Of a stretch of 64,000 nucleotides of DNA, positions 9,737-20,296 are shown one piece after another. The stretch comes from Allobosea sp. 47.2.35 (GTDB lineage: Bacteria; Pseudomonadota; Alphaproteobacteria; Rhizobiales; Beijerinckiaceae). The translations under genes were made by a program, and so were the position numbers. Location of the stretch: contig NZ_JANLGI010000006.1 in the NCBI RefSeq assembly GCF_024655635.1, forward strand, positions 180,805-244,804, given 5' to 3'. Every line of letters begins with the position of its first letter. Positions within the stretch are counted from its first letter, which is position 1. The notes under the pieces are model-generated. The model saw only the letters and a list, made by a program, of their open reading frames with translations, searched no databases and was not told the DNA's origin.

Positions 9737-10075
9737 CTAGCTGGCCGGATCGTACATGAACTCGCGGAGTTCCTGCGAGCAGCGGCAAGCGCCTGCGAGC
9801 TTCGCTGCCCATTTCACCGCCTCCTCACGCGTCGGCAGCTCCAGCACCGCAAAGCCGCCATTGAGGCGGCTGCCCGGATAAATCTCCTCGGATACCGATC
9901 CATCGGCAGCGACGAGCACGGGGGCGACCGGCTCGTTGATCCCGCCGCCAAAGACATAGACGCCGGCCGCCTTGGCTTCCTCGATCACGGCATGGGAATC
10001 GACGGAGGCGGCGGCCAGCTGCTCGCCCGTGACCACCATCGCTTCGCTTGGAAAGGAGATCAGGTATTTCGTCAT
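9737..10075 (-). CDS. YCII-related (DGPF-type) domain protein
   Basis: 112 residues from the ATG at 10073-10075. The sequence MTKYLISFPSEAMVV, then GVYVFGGGI and LNGGFAVLELPTREEAVKWA matches the YCII/DGPFAETKE family, a ferredoxin-like alpha-beta fold often found next to ECF sigma factors or as stand-alone stress proteins. Here there is no sigma factor nearby. The family's conserved His-Asp pair is not obvious to me, so an enzymatic role is uncertain. It has a Cys-rich end (ACRCSQELREF). Longer starts upstream up to 10207 add only unrelated sequence and are not preferred. Confidence 0.75.
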   Translation of the reverse strand: MTKYLISFPSEAMVVTGEQLAAASVDSHAVIEEAKAAGVYVFGGGINEPVAPVLVAADGSVSEEIYPGSRLNGGFAVLELPTREEAVKWAAKLAGACRCSQELREFMYDPAS

Positions 10076-10258
10076 GCCGCGATGATGTGCGGCAGCTTCG
10101 GAGGAGACAAGCGCGCCAGGCGGCTCAGTCGCGCCTTCTCGCACGATCCTGACAAGGATTGGCAGTTGTCGCGCCAGCAAAGGCGCTGGGCTGCGACGGA
10201 GGAGCAATGGTTGCCGGGTGAAGAGCTGAGAACGCCTGAGGCGTTCCCGGCTACGACC

Positions 10259-10558
10259 TCAGCCCTTGCCGCCCTTCATCGCCAGCGCGATCAGCTCATT
10301 GGCGAAGTCGATCAGTTCCTTCGGGATGCCGCCGACAGCCTGCACGCCGAGATAGATCAGGTAGATGAAGGCCGGCACCAGGATCCAGCCCAGCACCTCC
10401 TCGAAGATCTTGCGGCGGCGACGGCGCCGGTCCCGCTTCTCGAACCAGCCGAGCTTTTCCTTCTTCGGGCGCGCCGGCGCGACAGGCGCCGCCGGGGCCT
10501 CCTGAAGCACCTCGCCGCCATCGGCGGCGAGGCTCGCGGTCTTTCGCTTGAACAACAC
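10259..10558 (-). CDS. 99-residue membrane protein directly after clpA, function unknown
   Basis: Starts with GTG at 10556-10558, four bases after the clpA stop, with an AAGG element inside the end of clpA, so it is probably translated from the clpA message. It has a Pro/Ala-rich N-terminus, a strongly basic patch (KRDRRRRRRK, about residues 41-50), then one or two hydrophobic segments (ILVPAFIYLIYLGVQAVGG) and an amphipathic end. I recognise no family. The basic patch next to a helix suggests a cytoplasmic N-terminus and possible nucleic-acid or phospholipid contact. A role linked to the ClpAP protease is only a guess from position. Confidence 0.65.
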   Translation of the reverse strand: MLFKRKTASLAADGGEVLQEAPAAPVAPARPKKEKLGWFEKRDRRRRRRKIFEEVLGWILVPAFIYLIYLGVQAVGGIPKELIDFANELIALAMKGGKG

Positions 10559-10562
10559 GTTC

Positions 10563-13088
10563 TTATGCCTTCGTCAGCGGAACCTTCGGCACCGTGCGGA
10601 CGCCCTTGGCCGAGGCCTTCGGCGCGCCACCCGTCCCATCCGGAGTTCCGCCACCTTTAGGCGCTCGCCGCGGCGGAGTCTTGCTCGTTTTGCCGGTAGC
10701 CGCAGCTTTCGCGCGCGGCTTCGGCACGCGCTTGGCCGTGGCGGCCGCGACATCCTTCTCCGGCTTGGGCCTGGCCGGCCCGTCCGGGAATTCGAGGCCG
10801 AGCACCTTGATGCCGGTCTCCGACTGGACGACGACGACCTTGACCGCGCCGCCATTCTTCAGGCGCCCGAACAGCACCTCGTCGGCGAGCGGCGTCTTGA
10901 TCGTCTGCTGGATCAGGCGGGCCATCGGCCGGGCGCCCATCGCCTCGTCATAGCCATTGTCGACCAGCCACTCGCGCGCCTCGTCCGAAAGCTCGATCGT
11001 GACGTTGCGGTCGGCGAGCTGCGCTTCGAGCTGGAGCACGAACTTGTCGACGACGCGCGCGACCACCGTCTTCGGCAGATGGCCGAAGGAGATGACTGAA
11101 TCGAGCCGGTTGCGGAATTCCGGGGCGAACAGCTTGTTGATCGCCTCGGTATCGTCGCCCTCGCGCTTGGTCCGGGTGAAGCCATAGGCGTTGCGGGCCA
11201 TGTCGGCGGCGCCGGCATTGGTGGTCATGATCAGGATGACGTTCCTGAAATCGACCTGCTTGCCGTTATTGTCGGTCAGCTTGCCGTGGTCCATCACCTG
11301 CAGGAGGATGTTGAACAGGTCCGGATGGGCCTTCTCGATCTCGTCCAGCAGCAGCACGCTATGCGGATGCTGGTCGATCTGATCGGTGAGCAACCCGCCC
11401 TGGTCGAAGCCGACATAGCCGGGAGGCGCGCCGATCAGCCGCGAGACGGTGTGGCGCTCCATATATTCGGACATGTCGAAGCGGATCAGCTCGACGCCGA
11501 GCGAGGAGGCGAGCTGGCGCGCGACCTCGGTCTTGCCGACGCCGGTCGGGCCGGCGAAGAGATAGCAGCCGATCGGCTTTTCGCCGTCGCGCAGGCCCGC
11601 GCGGGCGAGCTTGATCGAGGAGGACAGGGCCTCGATCGCCTTCTCCTGACCGTAAACGGTGCGCTTGAGCGTGGTCTCGAGATTGCGCAGCACCTCGGCA
11701 TCGTCCTTGGAGACCGTCTTGGCCGGGATGCGCGCCATGGTCGCGATCGCCGCCTCGATCTCCTTCACGCCGATCGTCTTCTTGCGCTTCGACTCGGTCA
11801 CCAGCATCTGCGAGGCGCCGGTCTCGTCGATCACGTCGATCGCCTTGTCCGGCAGCTTGCGGTCATGGATGTAGCGGGCCGAGAGCTCCACCGCCGCCTT
11901 GATGGCGTCGTTGGTGTAGCGCAGCTTATGGAACTCCTCGAAATAGGGCTTTAGGCCCTTGAGGATCTCGATCGTGTCCGGCACCGACGGCTCGTTGACG
12001 TCGATTTTCTGGAAGCGGCGCACCAGCGCCCGGTCCTTCTCGAAATACTGGCGGTATTCCTTGTAGGTGGTCGAGCCGATGCAGCGCAGCGAGCCCGAGG
12101 CCAGCGCCGGCTTCAGCAGGTTGGAGGCGTCCATCGCGCCGCCCGAGGTCGCACCGGCACCGATCACCGTGTGGATCTCGTCGATGAACATGATCGCCTT
12201 CGGGTGCTGCTCGATCTCCTTCATCACCTGCTTGAGGCGCTCCTCGAAATCGCCGCGATAGCGCGTGCCGGCGAGCAGCGTGCCCATGTCGAGCGAGAAG
12301 ACGGTCGCGTCCTCCAGCACTTCCGGCACCTCGCCGCGCGTGATCTTGAGCGCGAGGCCCTCGGCGATCGCCGTCTTGCCGACGCCGGGGTCGCCGACCA
12401 GCAGCGGGTTGTTCTTCTGGCGGCGGCAGAGGATCTGGATCGTGCGCTGCACCTCGGCCTCGCGGCCGATCAGCGGATCGATGCGCCCGTCCCTCGCCTT
12501 GCGGTTGAGGTTGACGCAGTAAGCGTCCAGCGCGCTTTCCTTTTTCTTCTTGTCCTTGTCCTCCGGCTGGCCCTGCTCGGAGCGCTGCTCGCGCTGCGGC
12601 TCGCCCTCTTCCTCGGACCCGCGGACAGGTCGGCTCTCGCTGGCGCCGGGGCGCTTGGCGATGCCGTGGCTGATATAGTTGACCGCGTCGTAGCGGGTCA
12701 TGTCCTGCTCCTGCAGGAAGTAGGCGGCATGGCTCTCGCGCTCGGCGAACATCGCGACGAGCACATTGGCGCCGGTCACCTCCTCGCGGCCCGAGGACTG
12801 GACATGGATCACCGCGCGCTGGATGACGCGCTGGAAGCCGGCTGTCGGCTTGGAATCGTCACGGCCATCGGTGACGAGATTGGTCAGCTCCGCGTCGATG
12901 TAATCGACGAGGTTGCGCCTGAGCAGGTCGAGATCGACGCTGCAGGCGCGCATCACCGCCGCCGCGTCCTGGTCGTCGACCAACGCGAGCAAGAGGTGTT
13001 CGAGGGTGGCGTATTCGTGACGGCGCTCATTGGCGAGGGCCAGAGCCCGGTGAAGCGCCTGTTCGAGGCTGCGCGAGAAACTCGGCAA
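10563..13088 (-). CDS. clpA: ATP-dependent Clp protease ATP-binding subunit ClpA
   Basis: AAA+ unfoldase that feeds substrates, including N-degron proteins delivered by ClpS, to ClpP. The 841 residues are longer than E. coli ClpA (758). The order is an N-terminal double-Clp repeat (1 to about 145), a Glu/Arg-rich linker, the D1 ATPase with GDPGVGKTA and MFIDEIHT, the D2 ATPase with GPTGVGKTE and [12 protein letters not shown], and the C-terminal small domain. It lacks the long middle domain of ClpB. Residues 768-841 form a low-complexity tail rich in Ala, Lys, Pro and Gly that is absent from E. coli ClpA. clpS lies 46 bases upstream, the usual arrangement. Confidence 0.97.
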   Translation of the reverse strand: MPSFSRSLEQALHRALALANERRHEYATLEHLLLALVDDQDAAAVMRACSVDLDLLRRNLVDYIDAELTNLVTDGRDDSKPTAGFQRVIQRAVIHVQSSGREEVTGANVLVAMFAERESHAAYFLQEQDMTRYDAVNYISHGIAKRPGASESRPVRGSEEEGEPQREQRSEQGQPEDKDKKKKESALDAYCVNLNRKARDGRIDPLIGREAEVQRTIQILCRRQKNNPLLVGDPGVGKTAIAEGLALKITRGEVPEVLEDATVFSLDMGTLLAGTRYRGDFEERLKQVMKEIEQHPKAIMFIDEIHTVIGAGATSGGAMDASNLLKPALASGSLRCIGSTTYKEYRQYFEKDRALVRRFQKIDVNEPSVPDTIEILKGLKPYFEEFHKLRYTNDAIKAAVELSARYIHDRKLPDKAIDVIDETGASQMLVTESKRKKTIGVKEIEAAIATMARIPAKTVSKDDAEVLRNLETTLKRTVYGQEKAIEALSSSIKLARAGLRDGEKPIGCYLFAGPTGVGKTEVARQLASSLGVELIRFDMSEYMERHTVSRLIGAPPGYVGFDQGGLLTDQIDQHPHSVLLLDEIEKAHPDLFNILLQVMDHGKLTDNNGKQVDFRNVILIMTTNAGAADMARNAYGFTRTKREGDDTEAINKLFAPEFRNRLDSVISFGHLPKTVVARVVDKFVLQLEAQLADRNVTIELSDEAREWLVDNGYDEAMGARPMARLIQQTIKTPLADEVLFGRLKNGGAVKVVVVQSETGIKVLGLEFPDGPARPKPEKDVAAATAKRVPKPRAKAAATGKTSKTPPRRAPKGGGTPDGTGGAPKASAKGVRTVPKVPLTKA

Positions 13089-13134
13089 GGGGCGCGCTCC
13101 TATCTGATTTCCAAAAGAACTCGATGACCCAAGG

Positions 13135-13494
13135 CTACTTTTTCTCCATCACGCATTGCAGCGGATGCATGTGCTTGCGCGCCAGATCCATGACGAGCGT
13201 AACCTTGGTCTCGGCGACTTCGTAGGTAAAGACGCCGCATTCGCCGACGCCGTTCTGATGCACATGCATCATGATCTGCGTAGCTTCGGCGCGGTCCTTG
13301 TTGAAGAACCGCTCCAGAACGTGAACGACGAACTCCATCGGGGTGTAGTCGTCGTTGAGCAGCAGGACGCGGTAGAGATTGGGCTTGCGCGTCCGCGTCC
13401 GGGTGAGGACGGCGGTGCCGCTGCCCTCGCGCCCGTTGCCTTCGCGCCCGCCGCCATCGTTCGGCGGCTGGCCGCGCTTGGGGCGGTCGGCCAT
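13135..13494 (-). CDS. clpS: ClpS adaptor of the ClpAP protease
   Basis: N-end-rule adaptor that binds proteins with bulky N-terminal residues and docks on the ClpA N-domain. The core is typical: [40 protein letters not shown] and ending [17 protein letters not shown], with the conserved [10 protein letters not shown] substrate-pocket segment. I prefer the ATG at 13492-13494 (119 residues). Longer in-frame starts exist at 13563/13560 (ATG) and 13584 (GTG), which would add a low-complexity Arg/Gly extension, and the ribosome sites do not decide between them. The N-terminal 25 or so residues are disordered ([17 protein letters not shown]), the flexible arm that engages ClpA in known ClpS. Confidence 0.95.
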   Translation of the reverse strand: MADRPKRGQPPNDGGGREGNGREGSGTAVLTRTRTRKPNLYRVLLLNDDYTPMEFVVHVLERFFNKDRAEATQIMMHVHQNGVGECGVFTYEVAETKVTLVMDLARKHMHPLQCVMEKK

Positions 13495-13778
13495 GACGAG
13501 CCCGTCGCCGGCGCGCACCGGACGCCCTGCCTGCCTTGCCCTGTCCTGGCCTGACTGCATCATTTTCGTACGCGCCGTATTCACATCCGATCCTGCATCG
13601 CCAATCGAGATAGTGCTTCGCTTGCGAATTTACAGACCTCGCCCCTGCTTCGCCAGCCCGTTCGCAAGGGAGCCCAATCTATAAGCTCGTTGCAGGGCTG
13701 CCCTGACTTGACCCGGCCGGGCTCAACTCGACATAAGCCCGGCAAGCACCCGGCAGCCCGCTGGACAAGGACGCCGCC

Positions 13779-14651
13779 ATGACTCCCAACGCCACCGTCA
13801 CCATCGGCGAGGATCTCGCCCGCCCCGTGCGCTTCGGCAATGCGTTGCCGCTCGCACTGATCGCAGGCCCCTGCCAGATGGAAAGCCGCAACCATGCGCT
13901 CGAATGCGCGCTGGCGCTCAGGGAGATCGCCGAGGAGCTGAATATCGGCCTCGTCTTCAAGGCCTCCTTCGACAAGGCCAACCGCACCAGCGTCAAGGGC
14001 GCCCGTGGCATCGGCATGAAGGCGGCCCTGCCCGTCTATGCCGAGATTCGCGAGCGCACCGGCCTGCCGGTTCTCACCGACGTTCACGAGGTCGACCAAT
14101 GCGCGCCGGTGGCCGAGGTCGTCGATATCCTCCAGATCCCGGCCTTCCTCTGCCGCCAGACCGACCTGCTCGTCGCCGCCGCGAAGACCGGCCGCGTCGT
14201 CAATGTCAAGAAGGGCCAGTTCCTCGCCCCCTGGGACATGGTCAATGTCGCCGCCAAGGTGACCGAGAGCGGCAATGCCAACGTGATGCTGACCGAGCGC
14301 GGCGCCTCCTTCGGCTATAATACGCTGGTCTCCGACATGCGCGCCCTGCCGACCATGGCCGAGATCGGCGCGCCGGTGATCTTCGACGCCACCCATTCGG
14401 TGCAGCAGCCCGGCGGCAAGGGCGCCTCGACCGGCGGCCAGCGCGAGTTCGTACCGGTCCTGTCGCGCGCGGCGGTCGCCGTCGGCGTCGCCGGCCTCTT
14501 CATCGAGACCCATCCCGACCCCGACAAGGCGCCCTCGGACGGCCCCAACATGGTGCCGCTCGCCGAGTTCAAGGGCCTGATCGCCGAACTCCAGGCGTTC
14601 GACCGCCTCGCCAAGTCGCGGACGGCCCCGGCGGCACTCGCCTATGTCTGA
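13779..14651 (+). CDS. kdsA: 3-deoxy-8-phosphooctulonate (KDO-8-P) synthase
   Basis: Condenses phosphoenolpyruvate with arabinose 5-phosphate to make KDO-8-phosphate for the lipopolysaccharide inner core. 290 residues, TIM barrel. Family motifs are [10 protein letters not shown] (residues 27-36), [48 protein letters not shown] and PDGPNMVPL. The cysteine in AGPCQMES (C32) corresponds to the metal-ligand Cys of the Aquifex-type, metal-dependent class rather than the Asn of the E. coli enzyme, so this should be a metalloenzyme. The stop overlaps the start of the next gene by 8 bases, so translation is coupled to the MFS transporter. Confidence 0.97.
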   Translation: MTPNATVTIGEDLARPVRFGNALPLALIAGPCQMESRNHALECALALREIAEELNIGLVFKASFDKANRTSVKGARGIGMKAALPVYAEIRERTGLPVLTDVHEVDQCAPVAEVVDILQIPAFLCRQTDLLVAAAKTGRVVNVKKGQFLAPWDMVNVAAKVTESGNANVMLTERGASFGYNTLVSDMRALPTMAEIGAPVIFDATHSVQQPGGKGASTGGQREFVPVLSRAAVAVGVAGLFIETHPDPDKAPSDGPNMVPLAEFKGLIAELQAFDRLAKSRTAPAALAYV

Positions 14652-15840
14652 ACCCGCCAAGGCCTCCGGCGACAATCTGGGGGCCCTGATCCCGGTCCTC
14701 GGACTCTGCGGTTTCGCCTCCACCTTCACCATGCGGCTGATCGACCCGCTGGTGCCGACCCTGGCCGTCGAGTTCGGCCAGAGCGTTCATCAGATCGCCT
14801 TCCTGGTGACGGCCTTCGCCAGCTGCTACGCGCTCGGCCAGCCCTTTCTCGGCCCGATCGCCGATTCCGTCGGCAAGCTGCGCAGCATCGCCACCTGCCT
14901 CGCAGCGCTGTGCGTGCTTTCGATCCTTGCCGCCTTCGCGACCAGCTTCTGGATGCTGCTCGTGCTGCGCGCGCTCGGGGGCGTCATGGCCGGCGGCATC
15001 ATTCCGGCCGCGATGGCCGCGATCGGCGACCGCGCTCCGATGGCCGAGCGGCAGATCATGCTCGGCCGCTTCCTCGTCATCATGATCATCGGCCAGATGG
15101 CGGGCGCGACCTTCTCAGGCCTCGTCGCCGATCATATCGGCTGGCGTGCCGTGCTCGTCATTGCCGGGCTTCTCGCGGCGGGCGGCGCCCTGCTGGTGCG
15201 GCTCGTGCTCAAGCCCCGGCCGGATGCGGCGCGGCCTCCCCTGAGCCTCGCCGGCGCGGTGACGAGCTACAAGGCCGTCTTCGCCAACCCGCGCAGCAAG
15301 CTGCTCTACCTGCTCGTGATGATCGAAGGCGCCTTCGTCTTCGGCCTGCAGCCCTTCATCGCCGCGATCCTGCACCAGCGTTCCGGCGTCGGTGCCTCGG
15401 AGGCCGGCCTCGCCATCGGCGCGATGGGGCTCGGCGGCCTGGTCTATGGCCTCCTCACCCGTATCCTCGTCGAGCGGGTCGGCCCGCGCCAGATGATGCG
15501 CTATGGCGGGCTCGCTGTGGCGGTGAGCTATTTCGCCTTCATCATTCCCGGGCCGTGGTGGAGCGCGATCGGCATCTTCCTGGTCACCGGCTTCGGCTTC
15601 TTCCTGATGCACGGCACCTTTCAGGCCCAGGCGACGGAGCTCGCGCCAACGGCGCGCGGCTCGGCCATGGCACTGTTCGCCTGCTTCTTCTTCATGGGGC
15701 ACGCGACCGGGCCGCTGATCATGGGCGCGCTCCTGCATCTGCTCGGCCCGCAGCTGGCGCTGGTCGTCTTCGGTATCACCATCGGCACGCTGGGCATCGT
15801 GACCCCGCGCCTGCTGCCGCCATTGGGCACGCGGACCTGA
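14644..15840 (+). CDS. MFS transporter (drug/sugar efflux type)
   Basis: 398 residues with about 12 hydrophobic segments, typical of the major facilitator superfamily DHA1-like exporters. The loop 2-3 motif is present as [14 protein letters not shown] (G-x-x-x-D-x-x-G-[KR]), and the second half carries a weaker copy ([17 protein letters not shown]). The start ATG lies inside the 3' end of kdsA, an unusual coupling for an exporter and a lipopolysaccharide enzyme. Substrate cannot be told from the sequence. A predicted hairpin of the dispersed repeat family lies directly downstream (15862-15893) and may end the transcript. Confidence 0.9.
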   Translation: MSEPAKASGDNLGALIPVLGLCGFASTFTMRLIDPLVPTLAVEFGQSVHQIAFLVTAFASCYALGQPFLGPIADSVGKLRSIATCLAALCVLSILAAFATSFWMLLVLRALGGVMAGGIIPAAMAAIGDRAPMAERQIMLGRFLVIMIIGQMAGATFSGLVADHIGWRAVLVIAGLLAAGGALLVRLVLKPRPDAARPPLSLAGAVTSYKAVFANPRSKLLYLLVMIEGAFVFGLQPFIAAILHQRSGVGASEAGLAIGAMGLGGLVYGLLTRILVERVGPRQMMRYGGLAVAVSYFAFIIPGPWWSAIGIFLVTGFGFFLMHGTFQAQATELAPTARGSAMALFACFFFMGHATGPLIMGALLHLLGPQLALVVFGITIGTLGIVTPRLLPPLGTRT

Positions 15841-15861
15841 AGCCCAGGCTCCAAGCTTAAA

Positions 15862-15893
15862 GTGTCACGCCCGGCTTGATCCGGGCATGACAC
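15862..15893. repeat. Palindromic repeat / likely terminator between convergent genes
   Basis: Arms of 13 bases (GTGTCACGCCCGG and CCGGGCATGACAC, one G-T type mismatch) around a six-base loop lie between the convergent MFS gene and queF. The arm sequence is the same family as the units at 2902, 28432, 40477 and 51562. There is no strong T-run, so termination is inferred from position only. Confidence 0.7.
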
Positions 15894-15919
15894 AGCATTT
15901 CAAGCGAGCACGATAAGAC

Positions 15920-16375
15920 TCACCGCCCGCGATAGGGCGCGACGCCCTGGTCAGGCAGCCAGAGGCCCTTCGGCGGCTCGCCCGTCTGCCAGAACACGTC
16001 GATCGGGATGCCGCCGCGCGGATACCAGTAGCCGCCGATACGGAACCATTCCGGCTCCAGCAGATCGACCAGCGTCTTGCCGATGTTCACGGTGCAATCC
16101 TCGTGGAAGGCGCCGTGGTTGCGGAACGAGCCGAGATAGAGCTTCAGCGACTTCGACTCGACCAGCCAGTTCCCCGGCAGATAGTCGATGACGAGGATGC
16201 CGAAATCCGGCTGGCCGGTGACCGGGCAGATCGAGGTGAATTCCGGGCAGGTGAAGCGGGCGAGATAATTCGTGCCGGCATGCGGATTGGGCACGCGGTC
16301 GAGCCGCGCCTCCTCCGGCGAGGCGGGCAAGGCGCTGCTCTGGCCGAGCTGCAAGGTCGAGGCGTCGATGGTCAT
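15920..16375 (-). CDS. queF: NADPH-dependent 7-cyano-7-deazaguanine reductase QueF
   Basis: Reduces preQ0 to preQ1, the last free-base step before tRNA-guanine transglycosylase inserts it into tRNA on the way to queuosine. I chose the ATG at 16373-16375 (151 residues), because an AGGAG ribosome site lies six to eight bases upstream; a second ATG five codons earlier overlaps that site. This is the short, single-domain type. The nucleophile Cys sits in [13 protein letters not shown] and the substrate-binding block is [22 protein letters not shown]. The partner gene tgt is in this window (20992-22155), but queC, D, E, A and G are not seen. Confidence 0.96.
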   Translation of the reverse strand: MTIDASTLQLGQSSALPASPEEARLDRVPNPHAGTNYLARFTCPEFTSICPVTGQPDFGILVIDYLPGNWLVESKSLKLYLGSFRNHGAFHEDCTVNIGKTLVDLLEPEWFRIGGYWYPRGGIPIDVFWQTGEPPKGLWLPDQGVAPYRGR

Positions 16376-16494
16376 GGGATGCTCCTGCATTTGGCCGGCG
16401 TTCTAGAGCATCTCCGGCCGGTCTGGGAACTGCCGCCGGCGCCGCCGCCATTCGAATTGCCGGAAAGAGGCCGGCTCAGCATCAACGAACCGAA

Positions 16495-16600
16495 ACAACC
16501 GGACAAAACCAAATATAAAATAGAAATTTACGGAACGATTCAAATTCTAGGTAATTTATCTCGGCAATTTTCTTAAATATCTCTCGATCTTCCACACGCT
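16495..16600. other. AT-rich intergenic block
   Basis: The 291-base space between queF and the next gene contains roughly 100 bases with long A and T runs (for example AAATATAAAATAGAAATTTA), in sharp contrast to the GC-rich surroundings. It sits where divergent promoters for queF and the 107-residue membrane protein would be. AT-rich targets of this sort are bound by MucR/Ros zinc-finger repressors in Rhizobiales, so such control is possible but unproven. No gene is apparent in the block. Confidence 0.6.
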
Positions 16601-16666
16601 TGTTTGCGTGATCGAGCAGTACGCTCTACTTCGATTTCACGAAATCAGAAGCCTAGACCGAACTGC

Positions 16667-16990
16667 ATGATCATTGCCGGCATACTGTTTTTGATCGGCC
16701 TGTTGATCGGCCTGTCCCATGGCTATCCGGCAATCATTCTCGCCAGCGCCGCGGTCACGCTCGTCGTCTTTCCGGCGTGGATTTTCCGCGGCGAGTTCGG
16801 ACTCTTCGTCGTCCTCGTCTGGATCGGCTATCTCTTCGCGCTGCAGGCCGGCTTCATGCTCGGCAGCTATCTCGGCCTGCCCGACGAACCGGAAGACCTA
16901 CCAGAACCAGACCGGCCGCCCCGCGACGAGGCAAAGCCCCGCCCACCACAGGACGGTCAGGCCGGACCAGAACAGGACAGAGGAGAGTGA
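16667..16990 (+). CDS. 107-residue membrane protein, function unknown
   Basis: Starts at the ATG of MIIAGILFLIGLLIGLS. Three hydrophobic segments (about 1-18, 22-40 and 45-72) are followed by a short charged tail, about residues 75-107, of Pro, Glu, Asp, Gln and Arg. Its size and layout resemble small rhizobial membrane regulators such as ExoX-type proteins, but I cannot confirm that. It follows the AT-rich block and lacks an obvious strong ribosome site. A 41-codon frame on the other strand (16898-17023) overlaps its 3' end and could be an alternative gene for that part. Confidence 0.6.
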   Translation: MIIAGILFLIGLLIGLSHGYPAIILASAAVTLVVFPAWIFRGEFGLFVVLVWIGYLFALQAGFMLGSYLGLPDEPEDLPEPDRPPRDEAKPRPPQDGQAGPEQDRGE

Positions 16991-17150
16991 AGGCCGGCGG
17001 CGGTTAGGCATGGTCTGGAACATGATCGTTTCCCGATGGGACGAAGCGTCTGGATGCCCGGGCAATCCGCAAGCCCCGCGCCATCGGACGCCTGCCGCAC
17101 CGTCAAGAACCTGCGGATTGAGGCTTTCCCCGCGGCAACCGGTTGGTTAG

Positions 17151-18473
<1,323 letters not shown>

Positions 18474-18486
18474 TCTAAAGCCTCAC

Positions 18487-18512
18487 GCTGCCGCGCTCAC
18501 CAGCGCGGCAGC
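18487..18512. terminator. Perfect 11-bp hairpin between convergent eno and the next gene
   Basis: GCTGCCGCGCT and its exact complement AGCGCGGCAGC flank a CACC loop. The hairpin begins 13 bases after the eno stop and overlaps the last codons of the gene on the other strand, so it may end transcription both ways. There is no T-run, so the strength as an intrinsic terminator is uncertain. Confidence 0.55.
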
Positions 18513-19135
18513 AGGCCGTTCGCCTGCGTCAGGGTCCATGACCCTGCCGCCTGCACGCTTCCGGCAGCACCGGACACCACATCGACGACTTTCATCGCCG
18601 GCGCGACGACGTACTGCCGCAGGGATGAATCCGCAGCCTCGCCGCCTGCTGCGTCGACGGCCTGAACCGACCCCGCCGTGGTCACGGCGGCTGGAGGCAG
18701 GATCACCAGCGGCGCGGACATAGCCTGCCCCTTCGTTTCGGACAGAATCGCCAGACGGCGCGGCGGCAGCGCGACGGCGCTGGCCGCGGCCGGCGGCTTC
18801 GCCTGAGCAACGACCGCCCGCAGTGGTGTCCAATCCCCCGGCTCGGGCCAGGCCAACACCATCGGCATTGCCAACGCGGCCGGCGTCAGCAGACGCTCCT
18901 CCGGGAAACCCTCCTCGCCGCCTGCGGCGAACTCCGCCAGCCGATCCGTGAGCTTGCCGTCGCGCAGCAGGGTCAAGGTCGGCGCCTTGGCACGATCGGG
19001 CGACGCATCGGCGATGAGCGTCGGCACCATCACGAGCAGGGCCGTTGCCGTGGCGACGCCCAGCGAGAGCAGGAGATCGCTCCCCAATCGGGTCACGATC
19101 GTGGCTGGGGCAGGAAAATCAGAATCTGTCGACAT
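18497..19135 (-). CDS. 212-residue single-pass membrane protein, function unknown
   Basis: I take the ATG at 19133-19135 (MSTDSDFPAPATIVTRLGSD), with a GGAG element about 12 bases upstream; another in-frame ATG 12 codons earlier is less likely. One hydrophobic helix (about residues 19-42, LLLSLGVATATALLVMVP) is followed by a mainly Ala/Pro/Val-rich periplasmic domain without cysteines or a recognisable fold. I recognise no family. A long upstream open frame on this strand reaches 20065, but that part lies opposite a clear transporter gene and is not coding. The gene is divergent from the DMT transporter and shares a 171-base spacer with it. Confidence 0.65.
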   Translation of the reverse strand: MSTDSDFPAPATIVTRLGSDLLLSLGVATATALLVMVPTLIADASPDRAKAPTLTLLRDGKLTDRLAEFAAGGEEGFPEERLLTPAALAMPMVLAWPEPGDWTPLRAVVAQAKPPAAASAVALPPRRLAILSETKGQAMSAPLVILPPAAVTTAGSVQAVDAAGGEAADSSLRQYVVAPAMKVVDVVSGAAGSVQAAGSWTLTQANGLLPRW

Positions 19136-19160
19136 CGGTCGCGCTCCGCATTGCTGCGCC

Positions 19161-19182
19161 CCTTGCATGTTGCGATGCAAGG
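19161..19182. promoter_or_regulatory. Perfect inverted repeat CCTTGCAT-N6-ATGCAAGG in a divergent spacer
   Basis: Eight-base perfect arms separated by six bases lie in the spacer between the divergent genes at 18497-19135 and 19307-20296. Position and symmetry fit an operator for a dimeric repressor or activator. No regulator gene lies next to it, so the cognate protein is unknown. Confidence 0.45.
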
Positions 19183-19306
19183 AAGCCGGTGCGTCTGGGC
19201 ACCAGCAGGGCCGAAACGGGGCGCAAATACGGTCTGCCGCCATACGCGCGGACGCCATGCGTAACGGCCCGTAACGGCTGGGGCGATGCGGCGTTAGAGA
19301 AAGAGG

Positions 19307-20296
19307 ATGGACCAGATCACCCCAGCTACGATGCTCGATACGGATGCGAGGGTGCGCCGCCGCAAGCGCCTCGCGGCGCTCGGCATGCTGCTGGCCGTTC
19401 TGATCTACGGTTCGAACTTCGTCATCAGCCGCCATGCCGTGCTGAACGGGTTGACCCAGCATGACCTGATGGCGCTGCGCTTCGCCATCGCCGGGCTGCT
19501 GCTCTTGCCGATCTTCCTGCGGCCCGGCCTTACCTCCTGCGGCGGGGTCGGCTGGAAGCGCGGCCTCTGGCTGACGCTGAGCAGCGGCTTCCCGATGACC
19601 TATCTGATGCTGACCGGCCTGACGATGGCGCCCGCCGCCCATGGCGCCACCATCGGGCCGGGCACGGTGACGCTGATCGGCATCATCGGCTCGGTCGTGA
19701 TGTTCGGCGCGGCCCTGACCGGGCGGCTCATGATCGGTGTCGCCGGCGTGCTCGCTGGCCTGATCTGCCTCGGCATCGCCGGCAGCGCCGGCGCGAACGC
19801 CATGACGCTGCGCGGCGATCTCTGCTTCCTTGGTGTCGGCCTGCTCTGGGGCTTCTATCCGCTGATGATCCAGCGCTGGCAGGTCGACGGCCTCAAGGCG
19901 ACCGCGATCGTCTCGGTCCTGTCGCTGGTCTACCTGCCGATCTATTTCCTGTTCTATTTCCGCGGCTTCGATGTCGCCCCCTGGTGGGTGCTTGCGCTCC
20001 ACGGCTTCAATCAGGGCGTGCTCAACGTCATCGTCGGCCTCTGGGTCTGGGGCTGGGCCGCGCATGTTCTGGGGCCGTCCGTGGTCGGACGCTTTCCGCC
20101 GCTCATCCCGGTCACCGGCACGCTGCTCGCGGTTCCCGCGCTGGGCGAGATCCCCTCCTCGCTTCAGCTTGTCGGCATCGTGCTGATCATCGGCGGCCTG
20201 TTCGTGGCATCATGGCGCCGCCCGGCGCGCCAGCCCGAGCAGGATCAGGTTCCAGACAACCGCAATGGCGAGGCCGAGGGCCAGCGCCGTCCATGA
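19307..20296 (+). CDS. EamA/DMT family transporter
   Basis: 329 residues with about ten hydrophobic helices arranged as two EamA repeats, typical of drug/metabolite transporters that export amino acids or small metabolites. The first half includes IYGSNFVISRHAVLNGLTQ and LMALRFAIAGLLLLPIF, and the second half ends PLIPVTGTLLAVPALGE and [14 protein letters not shown], both common in the family. The ATG at 19307 follows an AAGAGG ribosome site. The last 87 bases (a hydrophilic tail) overlap the 3' end of the convergent gene at 20210-20995. Substrate unknown. Confidence 0.9.
   Translation: MDQITPATMLDTDARVRRRKRLAALGMLLAVLIYGSNFVISRHAVLNGLTQHDLMALRFAIAGLLLLPIFLRPGLTSCGGVGWKRGLWLTLSSGFPMTYLMLTGLTMAPAAHGATIGPGTVTLIGIIGSVVMFGAALTGRLMIGVAGVLAGLICLGIAGSAGANAMTLRGDLCFLGVGLLWGFYPLMIQRWQVDGLKATAIVSVLSLVYLPIYFLFYFRGFDVAPWWVLALHGFNQGVLNVIVGLWVWGWAAHVLGPSVVGRFPPLIPVTGTLLAVPALGEIPSSLQLVGIVLIIGGLFVASWRRPARQPEQDQVPDNRNGEAEGQRRP

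Noticed and set aside
19136..20065. Upstream in-frame extension of the 18497-19135 gene
   Set aside because: It lies opposite the well-formed EamA transporter and is low-complexity; the ATG at 19133-19135 is a better start.
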